From Gottfriedia acidiceleris (GTDB lineage Bacteria > Bacillota > Bacilli > Bacillales > Bacillaceae_G): a DNA stretch of 64,000 bases. The stretch lies in contig NZ_NESS01000004.1 of assembly GCF_002128425.1 (NCBI RefSeq), positions 310,001-374,000 of the forward strand, written 5' to 3'. The notes beneath the pieces are model-generated. The model saw nothing but the letters and a program-made list of their open reading frames with translations. It did not search any database and had not been told where the DNA came from. A program made the position numbers and the translations under genes. How positions within the stretch are numbered: position 1 is the first letter of the stretch; every line of letters starts with the position of its first letter. This document shows positions 17,576-25,321 of this stretch, one piece after another.

Positions 17576-19252
17576 TTATATTCTCCCATTTTTCTCAAGA
17601 AGGTAACAAATAGACTCATATGGACGCAACGTAAATTCGGTTATATCCTGACTAGAATCACTATAATTCGAAATTAAGATCTGCTTGTTATACTCACCAA
17701 TAACAAGTTCTTCTGGTAGTTTAAATAGTGTATCCTCGCCATAAAAATTATTAACTACTAACAACATTTGATTACCCAGCTTACGAGTGTATGCAAAGAT
17801 TTGTTCATGATTCATTAATATAGAATCATACGTACCTGTCGAAATAATGTCGAATTCTTTTCTTAAATTAATTAGTTTTTTATAATGATGGAACACTGAA
17901 TCTCCATCAGCAAGAGACCTTTCGACATTTATTTGTTCGTAGTCCTTTCCAGTTGAAATCCATGGTGTTCCAGTTGTGAATCCTGCATGTTTTGAATCAT
18001 CCCATTGCATAGGCGTACGAGAATTATCTCTTGATTTGCTCTGTAAAATGGCTAATATTTCGCTTTCTGGAACCCCATTTTCTTTTAATATTTTATAATA
18101 ATTTAAGCTTTCCACATCTCGATAGTCTTCAATTGCATCAAATTTAGGATTAGGCATTCCTATTTCTTCACCTTGGTAAATATATGGAGTTCCCCTTAAT
18201 AAATGCATTGAAGTAGCAAGCATTTTGGCAGATTCTTTATGATATTTCTGGTCATTTCCAATTCGTGAAACAATGCGCGGCTGGTCATGGTTACACCAAA
18301 ATAAGGCATTCCAGCCATTTCCTGATTGCATACCTTTTTGCCATTGATCCAAAATTGACTTAAGCGACATAAAATCAAAATCCATTAATGACCATTTTTG
18401 TCCATCTTTATAGTCAATTTTTAAATGATGGAAGCTAAAAACCATTGATAACTCATTCTCAGATGGATTTGAGTATCGAATACAATGATCAATTGAAGTT
18501 GAAGACATCTCACCAACAGTAATGATTTCCTCACTCTTACCAAATGTCTCCTTATTTAACTTCTTTAAATACTCATGAATACGAGGTCCGTCTGTATAAT
18601 ATTTTCTGCCATCACCTGTTTCATCATCAACCATAACTTCTGGCTTAGAAATAAGATTAATGACATCCAAACGAAATCCTTTTACTCCTTTATTAATCCA
18701 GAAATTTACGATATCAAATATTTCGTTTTGTACCTCAGAATTTTCCCAGTTTAAATCTGGTTGAGTTTTATCGAATAGATGTAGGTAATACTCATTCGAG
18801 TTCTCAATTTTTTCCCAAGTTGAACCACCAAATTTTGAGATCCAATTCGTTGGCTTTTTCCCGTCTTTGTCTTCTCTAAAAATATAGTAATTTTTATATT
18901 TTTCATCTCCATCAAGAGCTTTCTTAAACCATTCATGTTCTGATGAAGTATGGTTAAAAACCATATCTAGCATTATTTCTATATCAAAGCGTTTTGCAAC
19001 CTTTACTAATTCATCGAAATCTTCCATTGTTCCGTATGCTGGATCAATCTTTCGATAATCTGCGACATCATAACCATTATCATTTTGAGGAGATACATAA
19101 AATGGAGTAAGCCAAATGTAGTCAATACCTAATTCTTTTAAATAATCAAGCTTGTTTGTAACTCCTCTTAGGTCTCCAAAACCGTCTCCATTTGAATCAT
19201 AAAAAGACTTAGGATAAATTTGGTATACGACACTGTTCTTAAAATCCTTCAT
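17576..19252 (-). CDS. treA: Trehalose-6-phosphate hydrolase (GH13)
   Basis: Alpha,alpha-phosphotrehalase (558 aa) that splits trehalose-6-phosphate, delivered by TreP, into glucose and glucose-6-phosphate. The GH13 regions are all present: MLDMVFNHTSSEHEWF, GFRLDVINLISKP with the nucleophile Asp, ITVGEMSSTS with the acid/base Glu, and WCNHDQPR with the third acidic residue. It follows treP, with a hairpin in the 73-base gap that may set relative expression. Confidence 0.95.
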   Translation of the reverse strand: MKDFKNSVVYQIYPKSFYDSNGDGFGDLRGVTNKLDYLKELGIDYIWLTPFYVSPQNDNGYDVADYRKIDPAYGTMEDFDELVKVAKRFDIEIMLDMVFNHTSSEHEWFKKALDGDEKYKNYYIFREDKDGKKPTNWISKFGGSTWEKIENSNEYYLHLFDKTQPDLNWENSEVQNEIFDIVNFWINKGVKGFRLDVINLISKPEVMVDDETGDGRKYYTDGPRIHEYLKKLNKETFGKSEEIITVGEMSSTSIDHCIRYSNPSENELSMVFSFHHLKIDYKDGQKWSLMDFDFMSLKSILDQWQKGMQSGNGWNALFWCNHDQPRIVSRIGNDQKYHKESAKMLATSMHLLRGTPYIYQGEEIGMPNPKFDAIEDYRDVESLNYYKILKENGVPESEILAILQSKSRDNSRTPMQWDDSKHAGFTTGTPWISTGKDYEQINVERSLADGDSVFHHYKKLINLRKEFDIISTGTYDSILMNHEQIFAYTRKLGNQMLLVVNNFYGEDTLFKLPEELVIGEYNKQILISNYSDSSQDITEFTLRPYESICYLLEKNGRI

Positions 19253-19290
19253 TTGATAATCTCCTTGATCTATAAATAATAAAGAACGAA

Positions 19291-19316
19291 AGGAAGGAAA
19301 AATTACTTTCCTTCCT
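19291..19316 (-). terminator. Intercistronic hairpin between treP and treA
   Basis: AGGAAGGAAA (19291-19300) and TTTCCTTCCT (19307-19316) form a perfect 10-bp stem. There is no clean T-run, so partial termination or RNA processing/protection of the treP message is more likely than full termination. Confidence 0.55.
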
Positions 19317-19325
19317 CTTAAATAA

Positions 19326-20744
19326 TTATGAGTTTTTCACTAGCAGTTTTTTCTTGTTAAAGATAATTGTTAGTACGAATGGGACTACGACGGCAACTAG
19401 CATAGCAATCGAAAACATTCCAATATGTTTAGGCTGGATAGATAAAATCGCTGGAAGACCTCCAACCCCAATTGAATTAGCCATTACACCTGTACCAACA
19501 GAAACAATTGCAGCTATACCAGAACCGATCATAGCAGCTAGGAATGGATAAGCATACTTTAAGTTAATACCAAACATAGCTGGCTCTGTTACCCCTAAGA
19601 AACAAGAGATAGCAGCAGGAATTGATACTTGCTTTTCTTCTTCATTCTTTCTATTCAAATAAATGATTGCTAAAACAGCTGAACCTTGAGCTATGTTTGA
19701 TAAAGCGATCATCGGCCACAGATTTGTACCATGGAGCTGACTCATTAGTTGTAAGTCGATTGCGTTAGTCATATGATGCAATCCAGTAATAACTAATGGC
19801 GCATAAAAGAATCCAAATACTAATGCAAATAGCCATCCAAATGAAGATGTTAATCCTGAATAAACTAAATGTGAGATAACTGAACCGATTTTCCAACCGA
19901 TTGGACCTAATACTACATGTGCAATTAAAACGGTTGGTACTAGTGCAAAGAACGGTACCACGATCATTGAAATTGCACTTGGAACGATTTTTCGAATATT
20001 TGTCTCTAAAATGGCTAAAGTGAAACCTGCTAAAATAGCTGGAATAACTTGCGCTTGGTAACCAATCATATCAATTTTAGCAAAACCAAAATCCCAAACT
20101 GGCGGTACAGCCCCACCTGCTACTGCGTATGCATTTAGTAACTGTGGTGAAACAAGTGTAATACCTAAAACAATCCCTAGAATTTGAGTCGTACCCATTT
20201 TCTTTGTAATTGACCATGTAATACCAACTGGTAGGAAATGAAAAATGGCTTCGCCAATTAACCATAAAAATGAATGTGTACCTGCCCAAAATTGAGAGGT
20301 TTCGACAAGCGTTTTTGTACCGTGATCTAGAAGTTTGATATCTCCAATTACATTACGGAAACCTAAAATCAGACCCCCTACAACGATGGCTGGAATTAAT
20401 GGTGAAAAGATTTCCGCTAGGTGAGCAAGTAGCCTTTGAATCCATGTCATATTTTGCCTTGCAGCTACTTTAGCTTCTTCTTTTGATGTTTCTTCTACCC
20501 CAGCTAATTTCACAAAATCATTATAAAAAATAGAAACTTCATTACCGATAATTACTTGAAACTGCCCAGCTTGCGTAAAAGTACCTTTAACTATTTTGAT
20601 TTCTTGAATCTTTTTTTCATCAGCTTTTTTAACATCTTTCAGCACAAAACGCATACGTGTTGCACAATGAGATACAGTAGCAATATTTTCTTTACCACCA
20701 ATAAATTGAAGTAATTGTTTTGCTTCATCACCAAATCGGCTCAT
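19326..20744 (-). CDS. treP: PTS trehalose transporter EIIBC
   Basis: Trehalose permease (472 aa) that imports and phosphorylates trehalose. The EIIB domain has the phosphocysteine Cys27 in VSHCATRMRF. The EIIC domain (about 105-470) has around ten transmembrane segments with GLHHMTNAIDLQL and GVTEPAMFGINLKY. The protein ends after EIIC, with no EIIA, as in Bacillus subtilis TreP, so it must borrow an EIIA such as the one at 7183-7734. A GAGGAGGGG site precedes the ATG. It is the first gene of the operon. Confidence 0.95.
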   Translation of the reverse strand: MSRFGDEAKQLLQFIGGKENIATVSHCATRMRFVLKDVKKADEKKIQEIKIVKGTFTQAGQFQVIIGNEVSIFYNDFVKLAGVEETSKEEAKVAARQNMTWIQRLLAHLAEIFSPLIPAIVVGGLILGFRNVIGDIKLLDHGTKTLVETSQFWAGTHSFLWLIGEAIFHFLPVGITWSITKKMGTTQILGIVLGITLVSPQLLNAYAVAGGAVPPVWDFGFAKIDMIGYQAQVIPAILAGFTLAILETNIRKIVPSAISMIVVPFFALVPTVLIAHVVLGPIGWKIGSVISHLVYSGLTSSFGWLFALVFGFFYAPLVITGLHHMTNAIDLQLMSQLHGTNLWPMIALSNIAQGSAVLAIIYLNRKNEEEKQVSIPAAISCFLGVTEPAMFGINLKYAYPFLAAMIGSGIAAIVSVGTGVMANSIGVGGLPAILSIQPKHIGMFSIAMLVAVVVPFVLTIIFNKKKLLVKNS

Positions 20745-20792
20745 GATATCCCCTCCTCGAGCAATCTATTATATATTTATAATTTTTCAAAA

Positions 20793-20839
20793 CAATCCTG
20801 TACGTACAAGATAAGTATATTCTTGTACGTACAGGATTG
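20793..20839 (-). promoter_or_regulatory. Paired TreR-type operators
   Basis: Two copies of a CTTGTACGTACAGG-type palindrome face each other inside one large inverted repeat: arms 20793-20811 and 20821-20839, 19 bp each, with a 9-base centre. Each arm contains TGTACGTACA, itself a perfect palindrome. The position over the treP promoter and the match to GntR/TreR-type sites make them the likely TreR operators. Confidence 0.8.
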
Positions 20840-20842
20840 CAA
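20814..20842 (-). promoter_or_regulatory. treP promoter
   Basis: On the minus strand TTGCAA (20842-20837), a 17-base spacer and TATACT (20819-20814). One operator fills the spacer and the other covers the expected start of transcription, an arrangement for tight repression. Confidence 0.7.
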
Positions 20843-20850
20843 GCGTTTTT

Positions 20851-20864
20851 TGTAAACGTTATCA
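20851..20864 (-). promoter_or_regulatory. Catabolite-responsive element (cre) of treP
   Basis: TGTAAACGTTATCA matches the Bacillus cre consensus TGWAANCGNTNWCA at every position. It lies just upstream of the -35 box. This suggests CcpA control of the tre operon. A second, weaker cre-like sequence overlaps 20838-20850. Confidence 0.75.
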
Positions 20865-20873
20865 CTTCTTAGT

Positions 20874-20889
20874 AATTTCCATGGAAATT
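20874..20889. repeat. 16-bp perfect palindrome
   Basis: AATTTCCATGGAAATT is fully self-complementary. It lies ten bases beyond the cre in the space between treP and the ROK gene. The function is unknown; a regulator site is possible. Confidence 0.45.
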
Positions 20890-20942
20890 GCTACTATTAA
20901 CCACTAATAATTTTGATAGTCTAATACCAAGAATTTTTATTT

Positions 20943-21004
20943 CCTAGTGCACAGGGGAAATTAACAGCTTGGCCCCAATTTAAAACACCGGTCCTTTAAC
21001 TAGG
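20943..21004. other. Candidate structured RNA or conserved intergenic element
   Basis: A GC-richer block in AT-rich untranslated DNA. CCTAGT (20943-20948) pairs with ACTAGG (20999-21004), GGGG (20954-20957) with CCCC (20973-20976), and ACCGGT (20987-20992) is palindromic. No reading frame or known RNA family was recognised, and the strand is undecided. Transcription has not been shown. Confidence 0.35.
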
Positions 21005-21073
21005 TGAAAATTACGATAACCAAGTACTAGCAGACTATATTTTATTTGATATTTAAGACATAAAAAGCACAAA

Positions 21074-21120
21074 AAAACCGTTAACTTCTATCTGTTCTCA
21101 GTTAGAGCATTAACGGTTTT
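21074..21120 (-). terminator. Terminator of the ROK gene
   Basis: AAAACCGTTAA (21074-21084) and TTAACGGTTTT (21110-21120) form an 11-bp stem with a long loop, followed on the minus strand by a T-run. Confidence 0.75.
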
Positions 21121-21128
21121 AGCTTTTA

Positions 21129-22343
21129 TTATATAGTTTCTTCTGTAAAGTAATCCAAAACAATACAGCCCGCTCCTTGTGCAACAATATTATAAGCTGT
21201 TGAAGATTTAATAATTTGAACAGAGCTGCTTGGATATTTTTTCATTCTTCCTTGTGCTATTTCGCATGCTACGTCAAAGAATAATGGCTTTGGAACTAAT
21301 GTGCCTCCACAAATTACAATATCTGGACGCACGATATAAATAAGATTAGTAAGTCCAATTCCAAAGTAATTTGCTGCCTTTTTTATTACTTCCAAACAAA
21401 GTGGATCTTCCTTCTCTAAAGCTTCAAGAATTTGATGATAGCTTATATTTTCGGCATCGTTTAGTTCGCCCTTCAGAGAAGTGATCTCTCCCCGCTTAAC
21501 ACGTTTGATAACCTCTTCCCGAATCGCGGGTAAACTACTGTACGCTTGTAGACAACCATAAGTACCACACGAACAAAGTTTACCATGAATATCTACGATC
21601 ATATGTCCAAAGGCATCGTCCATTTCGTTTTTATTACTTATTAGTTTGCCTTGCTGAATAATGCCACATCGAATTCCCATATCACTCGAGACAAAAACAA
21701 TATTTTCATTTTCTTTACTATAATTTAGTCGGTACTCTGCTAAGGCAGCTAAATTTGTACCGTTATTAAGTAATACGAGGCACTGATTAGCTTCTTCTAA
21801 GTACTTAACAATATTTAAATCGTCCCACCCATCAGCTAAAAATGATTCCGATTTTATTATTACTCCCTTTTCATGATCAATTGGGTCCAAAACTCCAATA
21901 CCAATACCTAATAATTTTTCTCTATTAATCTTATTTTGATCTAATAATTCACTTACACTTTTCGTTACAAAATTTAATGTATATTCTCCAGTATTCTCAT
22001 TGTTCATTTTTAATTTTTTTGATTCGACAATTGTTAAATTTAGGTCAAGCAGTAGTACCGTTGTAAATAAATTCGTAATTTCGACACCAATTAAGTAGAA
22101 TGCAGTTGGGTTAATCACAAACATTGCTGGTCTCCTTCCACCGCTAGAAACCCCTAAACCACTGTCGTATATAAGTCCATCCTGCGTTAACTCGTCTAAT
22201 AACCGGACACAAGTAGTATGCTTATATCCTGTCATTTCAGTTAATGAACTAACTTTAATTGGTCCTAATTTTCGTATTAAGCTATATAAAAGCTTTAAAC
22301 TTTTGGTTTTAGGCGACTGATAGCCTATAAATTGCCTGATCAT
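21129..22343 (-). CDS. ROK family transcriptional regulator
   Basis: Sugar-responsive regulator (404 aa) of the NagC/XylR class. An N-terminal winged helix (about 15-75; SLTEMTGYKHTTCVRLLDEL) precedes an actin-fold ROK domain with VFVSSDMGIRCG and the zinc motif CSCGTYGCLQAY. It lies downstream of and codirectional with nothing, between the tre operon control region and pupG, so its target is not given by context. It might be the missing xylose repressor for the xyl locus 20 kb away, but no XylR-type operator was found there. Confidence 0.8.
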   Translation of the reverse strand: MIRQFIGYQSPKTKSLKLLYSLIRKLGPIKVSSLTEMTGYKHTTCVRLLDELTQDGLIYDSGLGVSSGGRRPAMFVINPTAFYLIGVEITNLFTTVLLLDLNLTIVESKKLKMNNENTGEYTLNFVTKSVSELLDQNKINREKLLGIGIGVLDPIDHEKGVIIKSESFLADGWDDLNIVKYLEEANQCLVLLNNGTNLAALAEYRLNYSKENENIVFVSSDMGIRCGIIQQGKLISNKNEMDDAFGHMIVDIHGKLCSCGTYGCLQAYSSLPAIREEVIKRVKRGEITSLKGELNDAENISYHQILEALEKEDPLCLEVIKKAANYFGIGLTNLIYIVRPDIVICGGTLVPKPLFFDVACEIAQGRMKKYPSSSVQIIKSSTAYNIVAQGAGCIVLDYFTEETI

Positions 22344-22460
22344 TAGCTCCTCCTAAACTCTAATCTGATTTTCCTACCCACACATCGATTAACTTTTTAT
22401 ATTTTATGAATTAAGTATAGCTATTTATACGATGTAATTACAGTATTTTTATAAAAAAAG

Positions 22461-22495
22461 AATAAACTTTTTACCAAAATGAATTTTAGTTTATT
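22461..22495. repeat. Inverted repeat between the ROK gene and pupG
   Basis: AATAAACT (22461-22468) and AGTTTATT (22488-22495) lie 19 bases apart. This could be an operator for the ROK protein on its own gene. AT-rich composition lowers confidence. Confidence 0.3.
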
Positions 22496-22594
22496 TACAA
22501 GTAAGGAATTATCCATTAGACTTATGGTGAAAGCATTATTATTTTATAGATTTCTTATTAACATCCTTATAGCTCATTTCAGGAGGAAAAATAA

Positions 22595-23413
22595 ATGCAT
22601 AAAACTGAACATATTTTAGAAACAAGAGATTTTATTTTAAGTAAAACTAGCTACCGTCCAACGGTTGGATTAATATTAGGCTCTGGCTTAGGAACTCTTG
22701 CAGATGAAATCGAAAACTCTGTTGTAATCCCTTACAGTGAAATACCTCACTTTGCAAAGTCTGAGGCAGTTGGACATGCAAATGAATTAGTAATCGGTGA
22801 ATTAAAGGGACAAGCTGTAGTAGCAATGAAAGGCCGTTTCCATTATTACGAAGGCTTTACTTTAGATGAAGTAACGTTCCCTGTGCGTGTAATGAAAGCA
22901 CTTGGAGTAGAAAAGTTAATCGTAACAAATGCTTGTGGCGCTGTTAATACGAGCTTTAATCCAGGCGACTTAATGTTAATTACTGACCATATTAATTTAG
23001 TAGGAACAAATCCTTTAATCGGACCAAATAACCCAGAACTAGGAACTCGCTTCCCTGATGTTTCTGAAGTATATAACAAAGAATTACGCAACCTTGCATT
23101 AAATGTAGCAACAAAACAAGATATTAAATTACAACAAGGTGTCTATGCTTGGTGGAGTGGCCCTTCATACGAAACACCTGCTGAAATCCGAATGATCCGT
23201 ACACTTGGTGCTGATTCAGTAGGAATGTCAACAGTTCCTGAAGCAATCGTTGCTGTTCACGGAAGTATGAAAGTTTTAGGTATCTCTTGCCTAACAAACA
23301 TGGCTTGTGGCATCCTAGACCAACCATTAAACCACGAAGAAGTAATTGAAGTAGCAAGCATGGTTAGAACTAAATTCGTTAACTTAGTTAAAGGCATATT
23401 AGAAGAAATGTAA
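22595..23413 (+). CDS. pupG: Purine-nucleoside phosphorylase, PupG/PunA type
   Basis: Trimeric-type purine nucleoside phosphorylase (272 aa) that releases guanine or hypoxanthine and ribose-1-phosphate from nucleosides. Phosphate-binding GLILGSGLG is at about residues 26-34, GRFHYYEGFTLDEV follows, then VTNACGAVN and the substrate segment MSTVPEAIVA. An AGGAGG site lies before the ATG. It is probably transcribed alone; in many Bacillus species it is next to deoB, which is absent here. Confidence 0.93.
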   Translation: MHKTEHILETRDFILSKTSYRPTVGLILGSGLGTLADEIENSVVIPYSEIPHFAKSEAVGHANELVIGELKGQAVVAMKGRFHYYEGFTLDEVTFPVRVMKALGVEKLIVTNACGAVNTSFNPGDLMLITDHINLVGTNPLIGPNNPELGTRFPDVSEVYNKELRNLALNVATKQDIKLQQGVYAWWSGPSYETPAEIRMIRTLGADSVGMSTVPEAIVAVHGSMKVLGISCLTNMACGILDQPLNHEEVIEVASMVRTKFVNLVKGILEEM

Positions 23414-23568
23414 TACGAAATGCGGAAGGCGTTTGATCAGCCCCGACAAGCATAAGACGAAGAACGATAAAGGTGGTCTTTAACCTTTATTGGGCTTTGG
23501 CTTATGACCTCGAGGGGCTAACGTCTGGAGCTAGACAATACGAAATGCGGAAGGCGTTTGATCAGCCC
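23412..23568. repeat. Bacillus-type intergenic hairpin repeat with direct-repeat end
   Basis: A 32-base sequence beginning AATACGAAATGCGGAAGG occurs at 23412-23443 and again at 23537-23568. Between them lies an imperfect long hairpin: GCCCC near 23440 with GGGGC near 23515, CATAAG with CTTATG, and an inner ATAAAGG/CCTTTAT. From general knowledge, very similar sequences occur in many copies in Bacillaceae genomes. The second copy is only the first part of the unit. It starts at the pupG stop region. Its origin and role are unknown. Confidence 0.65.
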
Positions 23569-23665
23569 TATAAGGGAAATATTCCCGGAGAAATTAATTG
23601 CCTGATTAGTCCGTAATTAAATATGAAATTAGATATATGTAAAAAGGTTTTTCCTCTTTACTTCG

Positions 23666-23823
23666 GTGTGTGGACAAAGTACTAAAAACTTGATTTTCAG
23701 ACTGATTGCAAGCGCTTGTCTTTCGAGGCGCGAAACCTGGTGAGGAGCGGAGTTACCTTAGACGGTAATGAGCACCGCGACAGGCGAAGCAACGAAGAAA
23801 GCGAGCGTTTGTCAACAGTCTGA
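23666..23823. repeat. Terminal-inverted-repeat element, long copy
   Basis: A leader GTGTGTGGACAAAGT (23666-23680) and AAAAACTTGATTTTCAGACTG run into TTCAGACTGATTGCAAGCG. The element ends with GCGTTTGTCAACAGTCTGA at 23823. The ends TCAGACTG (23697-23704) and CAGTCTGA (23816-23823) are inverted. The interior is GC-richer and has no reading frame. A 36-base minimal copy lies at 31058-31093 and a partial one at 62429-62466. Confidence 0.6.
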
Positions 23824-23850
23824 AGTAAAGAGGTTTTTCCTCTTTACTTC
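23822..23850 (+). terminator. Terminator hairpin before the DMT transporter gene
   Basis: GAAGTAAAGAGG (23822-23833) and CCTCTTTACTTC (23839-23850) form a perfect 12-bp stem, followed by TTTTTATT. It probably ends pupG transcription. Confidence 0.85.
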
Positions 23851-23874
23851 TTTTTATTAGAACGGGGTGTTATC

Positions 23875-24786
23875 TTGAAAGGTATACTATATATCATTAT
23901 AGGTTCTATTTGTTATGGCGTTTTGTCTACCTTTGTAAAATTGGCTTATGGTGATGGTTTTATTGTAAATGATGTAGTCGGTATGCAAATGTTTGTTGGG
24001 GCTATATTATTATGGTCCATCGTACTTTTTAATAAAAGTAGATCCGCTAATTCAAATAACGAACAATATATAAAGCCTACAAAGAAGGATATTTTATTAC
24101 TTGTTGTATTAGGGTCTACCACTGGCTTAACAGGGATGTTTTATTATTTGGCTTTACAATATATTACCGCATCATTAGCCATTGTGCTGTTGTTCCAGTT
24201 CACATGGATTGGTGTTTTATTAGAATCAGTCGTCAATCGAAAACTTCCAGAAAAAAGTAAATTACTCTCATTGATTCCACTCGTAGTCGGCACGATTTTT
24301 GCGACAAATGTTTTAACCGATGGACTTGGTTCATTGAATTGGTTAGGAGTTTTATTTGGGGCGTTGTCCGCACTTTCATATAGTACTTTTGTGTTACTTA
24401 GCGGTAGAGTTGCTTTAAAGGCCAACCCGATTACAAAAACAGCATTAATGATAACAGGTGGTTTTATAATTTGTGCAATCTTCCTCCCACCTACATTTTT
24501 CACAAATTGGCACTTATTTGTAGAACTTTCAATAAAGTATGGCTTGATTCTTGGCTTTCTAGGTCCGTTTTTCTCTACTTTAATGTTTTCAAAGGGTGTT
24601 CCTTTAACAGGTTCTGGTCTTGCCTCTATTTTAGGAGCGGCAGAGTTACCGACGGCTACATTAATGTCAGCGATTGTGTTAAAGGAAGCAATTGGATCAT
24701 CACAATATTTTGGTATTATTTTAATTTTAATCGGTATCATTTTACCTGAATTCCTTAAAAGAAAATCACTTCAATTCGCAAAATAA
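23875..24786 (+). CDS. EamA/DMT family transporter
   Basis: Integral membrane protein (303 aa, ten transmembrane segments) made of two EamA repeats (about 3-140 and 155-295). It is a drug/metabolite or amino-acid exporter by family. It starts with TTG at 23875 after a GGGGTG site. Motifs include GSICYGVLSTFVKLAYGDGF at the start and ASILGAAELPTATLMSAIVL in the second repeat. The substrate cannot be told from sequence. Confidence 0.85.
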   Translation: MKGILYIIIGSICYGVLSTFVKLAYGDGFIVNDVVGMQMFVGAILLWSIVLFNKSRSANSNNEQYIKPTKKDILLLVVLGSTTGLTGMFYYLALQYITASLAIVLLFQFTWIGVLLESVVNRKLPEKSKLLSLIPLVVGTIFATNVLTDGLGSLNWLGVLFGALSALSYSTFVLLSGRVALKANPITKTALMITGGFIICAIFLPPTFFTNWHLFVELSIKYGLILGFLGPFFSTLMFSKGVPLTGSGLASILGAAELPTATLMSAIVLKEAIGSSQYFGIILILIGIILPEFLKRKSLQFAK

Positions 24787-24855
24787 TGTCCAATGCAATG
24801 AATAATTTAATTGATATTCCAAATAATATCTTTGTTATATTATGGAGGTGTTATT

Positions 24856-25269
24856 ATGAGAGTAAAAGACGTCATGTCTAGTAATGTTGAATGTTGTTCA
24901 AATCAGGATTCTTTACAATCTGTGGCAAGTAAAATGGAATCGTTAAATGTTGGTGCAATTCCAGTTGTTGAAAACGGACAAGTAGTTGGGATGATTACAG
25001 ATCGAGATTTAGCTTTACGTGGTATTGGTCAAAGTGGAAACTCAAATGCTTCTCAAGTTATGTCCAATAATATTGTGACAATTGATTGTGATGCTAGTCT
25101 TCAAGAAGCGTCAAATTTAATGGCTCAGCATCAGATAAGAAGACTACCGGTCGTTGAGAATGGTAATCTTGTAGGAATGCTTTCACTGGGTGATTTAGCT
25201 GTACAAGAGCAGTCGGACGAAAGTGCTGGCGAAGCGTTGTCACAAATCTCAGAGAATGATATTCAATAA
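24856..25269 (+). CDS. Tandem CBS domain protein
   Basis: Small cytosolic protein (137 aa) made of two CBS domains (about 7-60 and 70-125), a Bateman module that binds adenosine ligands. Repeats are visible as VGAIPVVENGQVVGMITDRDL and IRRLPVVENGNLVGMLSLGDL, each with the conserved Asp. The open frame reaches back to 24811, but TGGAGGTG lies just before the ATG at 24856, so this start is chosen. It is similar to Bacillus YhcV-type proteins. The ligand is unknown. Confidence 0.88.
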   Translation: MRVKDVMSSNVECCSNQDSLQSVASKMESLNVGAIPVVENGQVVGMITDRDLALRGIGQSGNSNASQVMSNNIVTIDCDASLQEASNLMAQHQIRRLPVVENGNLVGMLSLGDLAVQEQSDESAGEALSQISENDIQ

Positions 25270-25282
25270 TTTTAAAATGAAC

Positions 25283-25312
25283 AAAGGGACCGTAGTTTCA
25301 CTCGGTCCCTTT
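25283..25312. terminator. Bidirectional terminator between the CBS gene and the par locus
   Basis: AAAGGGACCG (25283-25292) and CGGTCCCTTT (25303-25312) form a perfect 10-bp stem with a 10-nt loop at the convergence of the two genes. Confidence 0.85.
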
Positions 25313-25321
25313 TATGATTCC

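Larger units (their letters stand above)
23645..23850. repeat. 20-bp direct repeats flanking a terminal-inverted-repeat element
   Basis: AGGTTTTTCCTCTTTACTTC occurs at 23645-23664 and again, identically, at 23831-23850. The second copy is one arm and loop of the terminator hairpin. The inserted block of about 166 bases carries the inverted-repeat element at 23697-23823. This looks like insertion into, or duplication of, a terminator. Confidence 0.6.

Noticed and set aside
21129-22343. Calling the ROK gene xylR
   Set aside because: It is 20 kb from the xylose genes and no AGTTTNTT-type XylR operator was found before xylA or xylB.
23701-23720. cre-like TTGCAAGCGCTTG in the repeat element
   Set aside because: It misses conserved positions of the cre consensus and belongs to a repeat with copies elsewhere, so it was not called a CcpA site.
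24144-24740. 198-codon frame opposite the DMT transporter
   Set aside because: A shadow frame; the rightward gene has clear EamA repeats and this one has low-complexity content.
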